DNA of 64,000 nucleotides. It comes from Maribacter algarum (ex Zhang et al. 2020). GTDB lineage: Bacteria > Bacteroidota > Bacteroidia > Flavobacteriales > Flavobacteriaceae. This document shows, piece by piece, positions 40,360 through 48,760 of this stretch. How positions within the stretch are numbered: position 1 is the stretch's first letter; each line of letters opens with the position of its first letter. The notes beneath the pieces were generated by a model. The model did not search any database and had not been told where the DNA came from. It saw only the letters and a program-made list of their open reading frames with translations. Location of the stretch: positions 1,798,001 to 1,862,000 of the forward strand of contig NZ_VATY01000001.1 of the NCBI RefSeq assembly GCF_005885635.1, given 5' to 3'. The translations under genes and the position numbers were made by a program.

Positions 40360-41508
40360 CTAAGTATTTACTTTTAAGGAAATTTGCATTATTGTGCCTT
40401 CTTTGCTTGATGAGAGCACTTTAATTTTTCCTTGGTGATATTCTTCGACAATTCTTTTTACCAATGAGAGTCCGAGACCCCAACCTCTTTTTTTAGAGGT
40501 TACTCCTGGGTTAAAGATAGCTTTATAATCGCTTTTTGCAATACCATGACCGGTATCTGAAACTAAAATATTCACATAATTACCGTCAGGAACGATTTGA
40601 ATTCCAATACTCCCACGACCTTTCATAGCATCAATTCCATTCTTTACTAAATTTTCAATTGTCCAATTGTAAAGTGAATGATTCAGCATCACCTGTTGCG
40701 CATCTATTTTTGAATCAAAAGAAAAATGAATGAGTTTTGAACTTCTTAGTTTCAAATATTCATAAGCTTCTTTGGTTTCTTGCACGATATCGTACTCATC
40801 AAGTTTAGGCAAGGAGCCAATTTTTGAAAACCGATCCGTTATCATTTCCAATCGCGAAATATCTTTTTCAATCTCCTTGGTTATATCGGGATTGATATTT
40901 TCTGTTTTCAAAAGCTCATTCCAGCCAAGCAGTGAAGACAATGGTGTGCCAATCTGATGCGCGGTCTCTTTCGCCATACCCGCCCACAATTTGTTTTGCT
41001 CAGAGGCTTTATTCGTCTTGAAGAAAAAGAAGATAACAGCTCCAAAAAGTAAAATAATCAAAAGAAGGGCTATGGGATAGTATTTCAATTTATTCAACAC
41101 CTCAGAATTTCCGTAATATAGCGTTGCCAGATGTTCACCTTGTTGGTCAATATTTATTGGGGTGTTTTCACTGCTAAATTTTAAGATTTTTTCTTTGATA
41201 TAAGCGGTGTCTTCAACAACTTCTTTGGGCATGTTGTTTGTTTTGATAGACCCATCTTTGTTGACAAGTATCATCGGGGTTGAAGTGTTGTTCTGAAATA
41301 CTTTAAGAGGCAATTCGCCAGGGTCGTCGTCTAGAGATGCTTGTAACAATTCAGAGTGAGCAGTGGCCCATATCTCCATTTTCTGACGCTCTTCTTCCTT
41401 AAATTTCGTGAAAAAGCTAAGAGTATTCCATAAAATCAGGCTTACAACGACAAATGCAGATATCAATAAAACAACGTTTGAAGTCTTATTTTTAGGATTA
41501 AATTTCAT
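40360..41508 (-). CDS. Membrane sensor histidine kinase
   Basis: The 382-residue protein from ATG 41508 has two transmembrane helices (about 12-32 and 142-164) around a small extracytoplasmic sensor region. Next come the phosphorylation helix GMAKETAHQIGTPLSSLLGWNELL with its His, and the ATPase domain with ENLVKNGIDAMKG, VSDTGHGI and GWGLGLSLVKRIVEEY. No HAMP domain is evident. A TTG start 7 codons upstream is possible but less likely. No response regulator gene is adjacent. The zinc-ribbon gene follows by 3 nt and could encode an accessory factor. Signal unknown. Confidence 0.9.
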   Translation of the reverse strand: MKFNPKNKTSNVVLLISAFVVVSLILWNTLSFFTKFKEEERQKMEIWATAHSELLQASLDDDPGELPLKVFQNNTSTPMILVNKDGSIKTNNMPKEVVEDTAYIKEKILKFSSENTPINIDQQGEHLATLYYGNSEVLNKLKYYPIALLLIILLFGAVIFFFFKTNKASEQNKLWAGMAKETAHQIGTPLSSLLGWNELLKTENINPDITKEIEKDISRLEMITDRFSKIGSLPKLDEYDIVQETKEAYEYLKLRSSKLIHFSFDSKIDAQQVMLNHSLYNWTIENLVKNGIDAMKGRGSIGIQIVPDGNYVNILVSDTGHGIAKSDYKAIFNPGVTSKKRGWGLGLSLVKRIVEEYHQGKIKVLSSSKEGTIMQISLKVNT

Positions 41509-41623
41509 CAGATAGCGGTCTACTTTCAAAGATAGTGGAAAAAGCAGAAAATCGTTCGTAAACCTATTTTAAGACCATTTTCTATCCTTACAATTTATGT
41601 ACCTTTATACCACTATGACAGAC

Positions 41624-42496
41624 ATGATTTCTTTTCTTCCAGAAGAGTTGACTACACCTAAATTGCATGGCTATCTTTTGGGTGCTGTAGGACCTAGACC
41701 CATTGCTTTTGCAAGTACGATAGATACAAATGGAAATCCGAATTTATCGCCTTTTAGTTTCTTTAATGTATTTAGTGCAAATCCACCAATTCTCATTTTT
41801 TCACCTGCACTACGTGTTAGAAATAAAACCACAAAGCATACGCTAGAAAATGTTTTGGCCACCAAAGAAGTGGTTATCAATATTGTAAATTATGACATCG
41901 TACAACAGATGTCATTGTCTAGTACAGAATACGGGGAAGGCATCAATGAGTTTAAAAAAGCGGGATTAACCATGCTGAAATCTGATAAGGTTACACCGTA
42001 TCGTGTGGCAGAATCACCTGTGCAATTTGAATGTAAAGTAACGAAGGTTGAGGCTTTGGGAGAAGATGGTGGTGCAGGAAATCTAGTCTTTTCCGAGGTT
42101 GTGAAAATACACATTCACAATTCTATTTTGGATGAAAAGGGAAGTATTGACCAGCATAAAATCGACCAAGTTGCAAGAATGGGAGGTAATTGGTATAGCC
42201 GCGCCAATTTAGGCATGTTCGAGGTGCCTAAACCCCTTTCTTCATTGGGTATTGGAATAGACCAGATTCCTGAGCGCATTCGAATAAGCAAGATTTTAAC
42301 CGGGAATGATTTGGGTATGTTGGGTAATGTAGAACAGATTCCTACGAACGATGAGGTAGCAAATTTTGTATCTTCTCAAATTGAGATTCGAACTCTTTTA
42401 AGTGGTGGAGAACGTGATCAGATTGAATTGAAAGCACAAGAATATCTAAAAAATAATGATGTGCTTTCCGCTTGGAAAGTGTTATTGGCCCATTAG
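41624..42496 (+). CDS. Flavin reductase family protein (large form)
   Basis: The 290-residue protein from ATG 41624 belongs to the FMN-binding split-barrel flavin reductases. It has KLHGYLLGAVGPRPIAFASTID, LSPFSFFNVFSANPPILIFSPA and TLENVLATKEVVINIV, the flavin-binding blocks. The C-terminal third (ARMGGNWYSRAN, then a helical end) is characteristic of the larger Bacteroidota form. Two earlier in-frame ATGs (41597, 41615) add residues outside the family match. Substrate not known. It is not related closely to the smaller flavin reductase at 7550. Confidence 0.85.
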   Translation: MISFLPEELTTPKLHGYLLGAVGPRPIAFASTIDTNGNPNLSPFSFFNVFSANPPILIFSPALRVRNKTTKHTLENVLATKEVVINIVNYDIVQQMSLSSTEYGEGINEFKKAGLTMLKSDKVTPYRVAESPVQFECKVTKVEALGEDGGAGNLVFSEVVKIHIHNSILDEKGSIDQHKIDQVARMGGNWYSRANLGMFEVPKPLSSLGIGIDQIPERIRISKILTGNDLGMLGNVEQIPTNDEVANFVSSQIEIRTLLSGGERDQIELKAQEYLKNNDVLSAWKVLLAH

Positions 42497-42534
42497 GTCA
42501 AATATGAAGTAGGAACATCCCCCGATAGGACAAA

Positions 42535-42542
42535 TACATTTG
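42535..42542 (+). promoter_or_regulatory. -7 box upstream of membrane methyltransferase gene
   Basis: TACATTTG matches the Bacteroidota -7 consensus and lies 32 nt before the ATG at 42575. No clear -33 TTTG is found at the preferred spacing. Confidence 0.4.
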
Positions 42543-42574
42543 CTCATAAAGTAACTTTTTATAAAAAAGGACGG

Positions 42575-43381
42575 ATGAAACGTATACAATTATTTGAGTT
42601 TGAAGATTATGATTGGTTTCCGGTATGGTTACGAACCTGCATGACCAATTTGATTATGGTGCTTCATAAAATGATGGGCATAAGTGAAGTACTTGCTTAT
42701 CTGATATATCGAGTCATAAAGGAAAAAAACCTCACTAAAATAGTTGATTTAGGTTCGGGTTCAAGTGGCGCTATGCCAGATACAATGAAAGCGCTGCGTG
42801 AATTGGATAGTCTGCGACATCTCGAACTAGTTATGACGGATTTATACCCGAACAAAGAGGTCGCAAGAAGGTTCAATGAAAATACAGCTGATAATATTAC
42901 CTATTTGGAAACTCCAGTTGATGCGACTGAAATGAGCTCTGTTCCAAACGGACTCAAAACGCTGATTAATAGTTTTCATCATATGCCTCCTCATAAGGCA
43001 CGTAAAATTTTAGAATCTGCAGAAGAGCACCAACAACCGATACTAATTTATGAAATGGCAGAAAATAAAATTCCGGTGCTAATCTGGGCTATTTTACTTC
43101 CTATTTCTTTAGTGATTATAATGGTCATGACCTGGTTTATGACTCCCTTTGTAAGACCTTTGACTTGGCGACAAATTGTGTTTACCTATTTGATACCAAT
43201 CATTCCAATTTGCTATGCTTGGGACGGGCAGGCATCACTTCCAAGAATGTATGCTTTAAAAGATATAGATGAACTTTTGGAAGGCCTAGGCAAGAACAAT
43301 TTTTATTGGGAGCATGGCCCAGCAAAAAAGGCAAATGGAAAAAAATTAGGGACATACATAGTAGGGTATCCCAAAAGTTAG
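42575..43381 (+). CDS. Class I SAM-dependent methyltransferase-like protein with membrane helices
   Basis: The 268-residue protein has the class I methyltransferase motif I in KIVDLGSGSSGAMPDTM, an acidic motif II (LVMTDLYP) and a motif near VDATEMSSVPNG that often lines the adenine pocket. The sequence INSFHHMPPHKARKIL follows at the position of motif IV. After about residue 165 there are two hydrophobic helices (about 165-185 and 200-218), so the enzyme is membrane-associated. A lipid or quinone substrate is a reasonable inference but is not shown. It stands alone with its own -7 box. Confidence 0.75.
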   Translation: MKRIQLFEFEDYDWFPVWLRTCMTNLIMVLHKMMGISEVLAYLIYRVIKEKNLTKIVDLGSGSSGAMPDTMKALRELDSLRHLELVMTDLYPNKEVARRFNENTADNITYLETPVDATEMSSVPNGLKTLINSFHHMPPHKARKILESAEEHQQPILIYEMAENKIPVLIWAILLPISLVIIMVMTWFMTPFVRPLTWRQIVFTYLIPIIPICYAWDGQASLPRMYALKDIDELLEGLGKNNFYWEHGPAKKANGKKLGTYIVGYPKS

Positions 43382-43387
43382 CTGTTG

Positions 43388-43412
43388 TTTATGCAATATA
43401 TTAATGCATAAA
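43388..43412. promoter_or_regulatory. Inverted repeat before outer-membrane protein gene
   Basis: TTTATGCA and TGCATAAA form an 8-bp perfect inverted repeat around 9 nt of A/T, ending 9 nt before the ATG at 43422. The position suits an operator or an mRNA hairpin at the translation start. Confidence 0.35.
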
Positions 43413-43421
43413 TAACCCCAT

Positions 43422-44087
43422 ATGAAGTCTTTTAAATTGGTTTGTCTTTTGTTTCTTATGGGCACTGGTTTGTTCGCTCAAAAAAGCGAAAGTAAACTCT
43501 CGTCAAATACAAATTCTTACATAACCGCTAGCCTTTGGCCGATTGCAGACCTTTATGCCCCCCGTTTGCGTTTTGGTTATACACAACATATTGCACCGCA
43601 CTGGAAGGCTGGTTTAGATGTTGGTTTTGGTGCCAAGGGAACTTCATTTGCTTCAGATGCCAATATCGGAGTAGACTATTCCCTTTGGGAAGTGCGCCCC
43701 GAGATCCATTACATATTTAATCCGGAAGCTAAAACCTTAAAGTATATAGCTGCAGAACTCTTCTATATTGACCAAGACCATGTTTTTATAAATGGAAATT
43801 ATAGTTCTGAAAATAATGGAGACATTCGTTTTGATAGAGCAGATTTTACGCGTCAGAAATATGGAATGCATTTTAAATTTGGCCTTTTCTTAGATATTGG
43901 GAAACATTTTGGTTTTAATTTCTTTGGTGGAATTGGCTTTCGCATTGCAAATAAGCAATATTCAAATGTTATCAATCCGCAAGCCGATGATATTTTCAGG
44001 GAATGGTTTGCTGGACCCTACGATAATGAAGGAAGAGATTTTCTTCCAAACCCATCCTTAGGAATCAAGTTTTACTACAAAATATAG
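43422..44087 (+). CDS. Outer-membrane beta-barrel protein
   Basis: The 221-residue protein starts with a signal peptide (cleavage after LFAQ). The rest alternates polar and aromatic residues in strands typical of small barrels: YITASLWPIADLYAPRLRFGYTQHIAP, AGLDVGFGAKG, FKFGLFLDIGKHFGFNFFGGIGFRI, and a C-terminal LGIKFYYKI ending in an aromatic pattern suited to outer-membrane insertion. No specific family is recognised. It is transcribed alone. A palindrome lies just upstream of its start. Confidence 0.7.
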   Translation: MKSFKLVCLLFLMGTGLFAQKSESKLSSNTNSYITASLWPIADLYAPRLRFGYTQHIAPHWKAGLDVGFGAKGTSFASDANIGVDYSLWEVRPEIHYIFNPEAKTLKYIAAELFYIDQDHVFINGNYSSENNGDIRFDRADFTRQKYGMHFKFGLFLDIGKHFGFNFFGGIGFRIANKQYSNVINPQADDIFREWFAGPYDNEGRDFLPNPSLGIKFYYKI

Positions 44088-44189
44088 CCGCTCATAATCT
44101 TTAATAACTTGTTGAATTTTTTCTAGGTGAATTATATGAATAAAAGTACATTTAGCTCGAAATAATTAGTTCACATATAATTCATAATC

Positions 44190-44567
44190 ATGGAAATTCA
44201 AGGAAAGGTAAAAATGGTCGGAGAGACCCAAACATTTGGTAATAACGGATTCAGAAAACGCGAAATTGTAGTAACTACAGAAGAGCAATATCCACAACAT
44301 ATTATGGTCGAGTTTGTACAAGACAAAACTGACCTTTTGAACAACTATGCTGTTGGTCAATCAGTTAAAATAAGTATTAACTTAAGAGGTCGTGAATGGA
44401 CGAACCCTCAAGGTGAGGTAAAATATTTCAACTCTATTCAAGGTTGGCGTATTGAAAGTTTACAAGCGGATCAGCCTGCGGAAGGAATGCCACCAGTGCC
44501 GCCAGCAGAAGCATTTGCTCCGGCAGATAACTTAAACGAGGAGGAGCACGACGATTTACCGTTCTAA
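44190..44567 (+). CDS. DUF3127 family protein
   Basis: The 125-residue protein matches DUF3127: it opens EIQGKVKMVGETQTFGNNGFRKREIVVTTEEQYPQHIMVEF, then AVGQSVKISINLRGREWTNPQGEVKYFNSIQGWRIE, which is an OB-fold-like pattern related to single-stranded-DNA-binding proteins. An acidic, proline-rich tail ends in HDDLPF, resembling the acidic C-terminal tip of SSB that recruits partners. Nucleic-acid binding is an inference from fold resemblance. It is followed by two hairpins, one a clear terminator. Confidence 0.88.
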   Translation: MEIQGKVKMVGETQTFGNNGFRKREIVVTTEEQYPQHIMVEFVQDKTDLLNNYAVGQSVKISINLRGREWTNPQGEVKYFNSIQGWRIESLQADQPAEGMPPVPPAEAFAPADNLNEEEHDDLPF

Positions 44568-44581
44568 ATAAACTCTTTGTT

Positions 44582-44624
44582 ATTCCCGCGTCTGTGCTGA
44601 ATTCATTTCAGTAAAGGCGGGAAT
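44582..44624. repeat. Imperfect palindrome ATTCCCGC / GCGGGAAT
   Basis: Outer arms ATTCCCGC and GCGGGAAT and an inner pair CTGAA / TTCAG form a bulged hairpin after DUF3127. A partial copy of the arm (GGCGGGAAT) occurs at 29551. It resembles small intergenic palindromes seen in many flavobacterial genomes. Confidence 0.5.
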
Positions 44625-44636
44625 CTTTACAATATA

Positions 44637-44667
44637 GCCCTAGCTGATATTTCAGCTAGGGTTTTTT
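44637..44667 (+). terminator. Terminator after DUF3127
   Basis: A 10-bp stem (CCCTAGCTGA / TCAGCTAGGG) with a 4-nt loop is followed by six T residues. It insulates the transporter gene that follows. Confidence 0.9.
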
Positions 44668-44698
44668 ATTTTCTCATCTTTCTAGTTACCTTGTTCAA

Positions 44699-46075
44699 AT
44701 GAAGGTAACTCGATTCATAGAAAATATATTCCGGAGGTTTTTACCCTCACCCTTTACTTTGGCAGTATTGCTAACCTTAACAACTTTTGGCTTTGCTTTG
44801 ATTTTGACTGAGAACACTTCTGACGATAATCATTTGTTTACCATTTTATCGTATTGGGAGAATGGAATTTGGAACAATGATCTGCTTGTTTTTGCCTATC
44901 AGATGATGTTGATTCTAGTATTAGGTCATGTCTTGGTATTGAGTCGGCCTTTTGAAAAGCTGATTTTACGCTTAACTAGCTTGGTGACAAGCTCGGCAAA
45001 CGCCGCACTTTTAGTTGCCCTACCAACGATGCTGGTTTCCTTTTTCAATTGGGGGCTGGGACTCGTATTTGGGGCCATTTTGGCCCGTAAAGTTGGTGAA
45101 TATGCCCAGAAGAATACTATTCCCATCAACTATCCATTAATCGGTGCTTGTGGTTATGTGGGTTTGATGGTTTGGCATGGGGGTATTAGTGGATCAGCTC
45201 CGCTTAAAGTTTCGGAGAGTGGACATATACAGAGTTTAATGAATGATGTGCTTTCTTCGGAGGCTCTCAGTCAGCTTCCTGATACGATTCCTACCGCTGA
45301 AACCGTGTTAAGCATGAACAACCTCCTTATATTTTTAGTTGTTCTGATAGCCATTTCTTTGTTGGCTTTTCGATTGGGGAAGAAAACGAAAACCACTTCT
45401 ACAAATTTAGCAACCTATCGTTTTGATTCAGATAATGAAGATAGACCCAAAGGTGCTGAACGTTTAGATAGATCGCCTTGGTTGTCAGTAGGTTTCGGAT
45501 TTTTGATTTTAGCTGCCTTCGTGTTGCAGTATAGTCCTCTTATGAAGACCATGAATATCGTTCCAAATATGCTGAATTTGTTTATGTTAGGACTCGCCCT
45601 GATAATGCACGGAAGTATAAAGCGCTTTCTTCATGCCGTTGAGGAGGCTATAGGCGATACGGCCGGAATTTTGATTCAGTTCCCCTTGTACTTTGGAATT
45701 ATGGGAGTCATGTCGAACAGTGGCATGATTAATGGCATTTCAGATTTTTTTGTATCCATATCTAGTGAAACAACATTGCCGATTTTCACCTTTTTTAGCG
45801 CTGGTCTAGTAAATATCTTTGTGCCAAGTGGAGGAGGGCAATGGGCCGTACAAGGGCCGATGATTTTAGAATCTGCATTACAATTGAATGTTCCATTGAA
45901 CAAGGCGGTCATGGCTTTGGCCTACGGCGACCAAATCACCAATATGCTACAACCTTTTTGGGCTTTACCTTTACTCGGCATTACCAAATTGAAAGCAAAA
46001 GAAATCTTACCGTATTCATTACTGTTCATGTTAGTGGGAAGTTGTATTTATCTCCTAGGTCTAATGGTCTTCTAG
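44699..46075 (+). CDS. Short-chain fatty acid transporter family protein (AtoE/TIGR00366)
   Basis: The 458-residue inner-membrane protein has about 11 hydrophobic segments and matches the AtoE/TIGR00366 family. Examples are FIENIFRRFLPSPFTLAVLLT at the start, SFFNWGLGLVFGAILARKVG, GYVGLMVWHGGISGSAPLKVSE, VNIFVPSGGGQWAVQGPMIL and YGDQITNMLQPFWALPLLGI. AtoE of Escherichia coli is a short-chain fatty acid uptake protein. It is transcribed alone, starting 30 nt after a terminator. Substrate here is inferred from the family only. Confidence 0.9.
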   Translation: MKVTRFIENIFRRFLPSPFTLAVLLTLTTFGFALILTENTSDDNHLFTILSYWENGIWNNDLLVFAYQMMLILVLGHVLVLSRPFEKLILRLTSLVTSSANAALLVALPTMLVSFFNWGLGLVFGAILARKVGEYAQKNTIPINYPLIGACGYVGLMVWHGGISGSAPLKVSESGHIQSLMNDVLSSEALSQLPDTIPTAETVLSMNNLLIFLVVLIAISLLAFRLGKKTKTTSTNLATYRFDSDNEDRPKGAERLDRSPWLSVGFGFLILAAFVLQYSPLMKTMNIVPNMLNLFMLGLALIMHGSIKRFLHAVEEAIGDTAGILIQFPLYFGIMGVMSNSGMINGISDFFVSISSETTLPIFTFFSAGLVNIFVPSGGGQWAVQGPMILESALQLNVPLNKAVMALAYGDQITNMLQPFWALPLLGITKLKAKEILPYSLLFMLVGSCIYLLGLMVF

Positions 46076-46113
46076 CTCGTTTTCAGTACATTTAAAGAAA
46101 AATAAAAGTACCT

Positions 46114-46779
46114 ATGCGAAAAGATTCGCAACATAATCCGATGTTCTTCCTTTCTGAACGTTTGGAATTTCCATCTGTTGAGAAAGCCAATGCGGAAGGA
46201 CTGTTGGCAGTTGGAGGCGACTTATCTCCTGAGCGTCTGGTGCTGGCATATCAAAATGGAATCTTTCCGTGGTTTAATGAAGATTCCTTGATCCTTTGGT
46301 GGAGCCCCGATCCTAGAATGGTCTTGTTCCCTGATAAAATAAAAATTTCCAAGAGTATGCAACAAGTACTAAATGGGAATAAGTTCCGCTTGACAAAAAA
46401 TACCTGTTTTGAAAAAGTTTTGGAGTCATGTTCCACGATTAAAAGAGTAGGTCAAGAAGGCACTTGGATTACAGATGAAATGAAAAAGGCATATCTGAAA
46501 TTACATGAAAAGGGATATGCAAAGTCTTATGAGGTATGGGAAGATGAAAAACTTGTTGGCGGCTTATACGGAGTTGCTATGGGCAATGTTTTTTGTGGGG
46601 AAAGTATGTTCAGCTCATCGAGCAACGCTTCAAAATTTGCTTTCGTAAGACTTGCTCAAGAATATCAAGAGAAGGACGGACTTATCGATTGCCAACTCTA
46701 CACAAAGCATCTTGAAAGTTTGGGAGCGGAAGAGATTCAGCGTGCAGCGTTTATTGAAATTTTACAAAGCCACAATTAA
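46114..46779 (+). CDS. aat: Leucyl/phenylalanyl-tRNA--protein transferase
   Basis: The 221-residue enzyme adds Leu or Phe from its tRNA to N-terminal Lys or Arg, marking proteins for ClpS/ClpAP degradation. Family blocks: GLLAVGGDLSPERLVLAYQNGIFPWF, LWWSPDPRMVL, TWITDEMKKAYLKLHEKGYAKSYEVWEDEKLVGGLYGVAMGNVFCGESMFS, and IDCQLYTKHLESLGAEEI. Length fits. The final 18 nt overlap the 3' end of the convergent DUF2490 gene. Confidence 0.96.
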   Translation: MRKDSQHNPMFFLSERLEFPSVEKANAEGLLAVGGDLSPERLVLAYQNGIFPWFNEDSLILWWSPDPRMVLFPDKIKISKSMQQVLNGNKFRLTKNTCFEKVLESCSTIKRVGQEGTWITDEMKKAYLKLHEKGYAKSYEVWEDEKLVGGLYGVAMGNVFCGESMFSSSSNASKFAFVRLAQEYQEKDGLIDCQLYTKHLESLGAEEIQRAAFIEILQSHN

Positions 46780-47451
46780 ATTGGTGTGTATAAAAAATTC
46801 GAAACGGGTTTGATGCGTATAATCCTCAATTCGATATTGTAACCCTGCCTGTAGTTTAGTTTTTGGTGCCACCAACCAGCCGATGTTCGCACTAATGCGT
46901 TGGTCATATTGTGGTAGTTTAGTTCGGGCAACACTCAACAAAGCTTCGGTATTTACAATCAAATAGGGTTCTCCCACGTCTAACTGTTCTCCGCTTAAAG
47001 GAAAATCAATGGCAAATCGGTATCTAAAACGATGAACGGTCAAGGCTGAAGTGATTCGTTGCTGTGCACGAAAACGATGTCCGAAACGTACATTTCGAGG
47101 CTTATGGGTGATATTATACTGCTGCGTAAACCGTAGTTCATTCAATTTATCAACCTCGAAATTTTCTCTAATGCGGTATTGAATTCCAAGGGCAATACTT
47201 TGGTCGTCTTTTACCTTTAGATTGGAGAAATGAACCAAATCTATCTGTCTTGTGGTAATACCAAAGACTTCGTTTTGATAGAAGTAGTTGCGTTGGGCTA
47301 TCGAGAAGTTGTGTTTGTAATTATCGGATACTTCGTAATTGACAGCAATTTTAGGTTGAAATAGTCCAGTGAAATTTTCCTGCGCCATCATGTGTTGAAA
47401 GCCCAGAAATGCGAAGCATAAACACGCACCTCTAATAAAGTACATGGTCAT
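46762..47451 (-). CDS. DUF2490 family outer-membrane barrel-like protein
   Basis: The 229-residue protein starts at ATG 47451 (47445 is equally possible) with a signal peptide (FIRGACLCFAFLGFQHMMAQ). The mature part matches DUF2490: KIAVNYEVSDNYKHNFSIAQRNYFYQNE, then SIALGIQYRIRENF, and RFGHRFRAQQRITSALTVHRFRYRFAIDFPL, which alternates aromatic and charged residues as in barrel strands. The function is unknown. It overlaps the upstream exported-protein gene by about 20 nt, and its 3' end overlaps aat. Confidence 0.8.
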   Translation of the reverse strand: MTMYFIRGACLCFAFLGFQHMMAQENFTGLFQPKIAVNYEVSDNYKHNFSIAQRNYFYQNEVFGITTRQIDLVHFSNLKVKDDQSIALGIQYRIRENFEVDKLNELRFTQQYNITHKPRNVRFGHRFRAQQRITSALTVHRFRYRFAIDFPLSGEQLDVGEPYLIVNTEALLSVARTKLPQYDQRISANIGWLVAPKTKLQAGLQYRIEDYTHQTRFEFFIHTNLIVAL

Positions 47452-48025
47452 AATTAGGCGGAAGTGATTGTCGGATGGATTTGAATTTGCCTTCGGCATC
47501 AAACAGCACTTCGAACTGCTCTGTAGTCTTTTCCTTTTTTCCGGAGACAATCAATTCATAGTTGATTGAAGGAAGCATTAGGTTTTGAAATGCGTTCTTG
47601 ATTGTAGTTTCAGGTGATTCTGATTCCGAAAACGCATATTGCTGCTGTATTTTTTTAATACGGTATTTCTTGAAATTACCAGATAAATACTCCTGTATTT
47701 TGTTGAAGGAATCATTCGGGATATCAGGAGGATTTATAAGAATTTCGATGTCTTCAAGCATGCCCTCTTTATCAAATTCAATACTATACCAAAGCCGGTC
47801 TTTTTTGAATTTCGCCTCATAACTTACTTTGATACTATCGGTTTCTTTGTAAAATCTTATGCGTTTTGCATCTATCAATTTCTCTTGAATATAGTCCAGT
47901 GCTTTTTCAGGAAATTGAACTTTACGAATACGGTACTCACGTTCGTACTTGTATTGGGCAGAAGCGAACAATCCCCATAATAGAAATAGGGGAAGTAATA
48001 TGCCCATAGGAATTTGGCTTCTCAT
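47432..48025 (-). CDS. Exported protein, unknown function
   Basis: The 197-residue protein has a signal peptide (PMGILLPLFLLWGLFASAQ) and a mature part with two similar halves. Each half has a helix followed by strands of the type KDRLWYSIEFDKEGMLEDIEI and EQFEVLFDAEGKFKSI, reminiscent of tandem PepSY-like units with D-x-x-G turns. The repeat is an observation; the family is not recognised. It is coupled by overlap to the DUF2490 gene and starts 9 nt after tag, so the three genes may form one transcript. Confidence 0.6.
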   Translation of the reverse strand: MRSQIPMGILLPLFLLWGLFASAQYKYEREYRIRKVQFPEKALDYIQEKLIDAKRIRFYKETDSIKVSYEAKFKKDRLWYSIEFDKEGMLEDIEILINPPDIPNDSFNKIQEYLSGNFKKYRIKKIQQQYAFSESESPETTIKNAFQNLMLPSINYELIVSGKKEKTTEQFEVLFDAEGKFKSIRQSLPPNYDHVLY

Positions 48026-48034
48026 TATCGTTTT

Positions 48035-48598
48035 TTAAACTTCATTATATCGAAAACAACTAAGCTCATGATCGTTTACCATTCCCGTAGCCTGCATGTG
48101 CGCGTATACAACTGTGCTTCCAACAAATTTAAATCCTCTTTTTTTTAAATCTTTGCTCAGTGCATCAGAAAGCTCCGTATTTGCCGGTGCATCTTTGTAA
48201 TTCTTGATTTTATTTTTGATGGGTTTTCCATTAACAAACCCCCAAATGTATTTGCTAAAACTTCCAAATTCTTTTTGAACTTCCATAAAGGCTTGGGCAT
48301 TGGTAACTGTTGCATTTACTTTTAGTTTATTGCGAATGATACCCGCATCCTGTAAAAGCGTTTCTTTTTTCTTTTGATCGTATTTAGCAATTTTCTTATA
48401 ATCGAAGCGATCAAATGCCTTTCTGAAATTCTCTCTTTTTTTTAGAACAGTAATCCAGCTTAAACCCGCTTGAAAAGTCTCTAAAATCAAAAATTCGAAC
48501 AATGTGTCATCGTCTTTTACCGGTACACCCCATTCTAGGTCATGGTAGGCTTCGTAAAGTTTATCGCCTTCGCACCATCCGCATCTATGTTTTTCCAT
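48035..48598 (-). CDS. tag: DNA-3-methyladenine glycosylase I
   Basis: The 187-residue enzyme excises 3-methyladenine from alkylated DNA. It carries the family start HRCGWCEGDKLYEAYHDLEWG, ILETFQAGLSWITVLKKRENFRKAF, and the end ATGMVNDHELSCFRY. The zinc ligands known from Escherichia coli Tag (Cys near the N-terminus, His, then H-x-x-x-C) are all present. Length fits. It is divergent from the TetR-type gene at 48761. Confidence 0.96.
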   Translation of the reverse strand: MEKHRCGWCEGDKLYEAYHDLEWGVPVKDDDTLFEFLILETFQAGLSWITVLKKRENFRKAFDRFDYKKIAKYDQKKKETLLQDAGIIRNKLKVNATVTNAQAFMEVQKEFGSFSKYIWGFVNGKPIKNKIKNYKDAPANTELSDALSKDLKKRGFKFVGSTVVYAHMQATGMVNDHELSCFRYNEV

Positions 48599-48700
48599 GT
48601 ATTTAGTTATTGAAATAAAGATAGCAGAAAAAAGAAGTGAAAAACAAAATAAAAGAACTCAAATACTACAACAGTTTTACTTTCGTTAAATGATTGTTAA

Positions 48701-48735
48701 ACTATTATAATATAATAGTAATACTATTATATTTG
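48701..48735. promoter_or_regulatory. Operator and -7 box of the TetR-type gene
   Basis: ACTATTATA and TATAATAGT form a 9-bp perfect palindrome around one base (48701-48719), and a third half-site ACTATTATA follows at 48723-48731. The third half-site overlaps TATATTTG (48728-48735), a consensus -7 box, so a bound repressor would block the promoter of its own operon. Confidence 0.65.
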
Positions 48736-48760
48736 CAATTCGATTCAAACCTAAGTGCAT

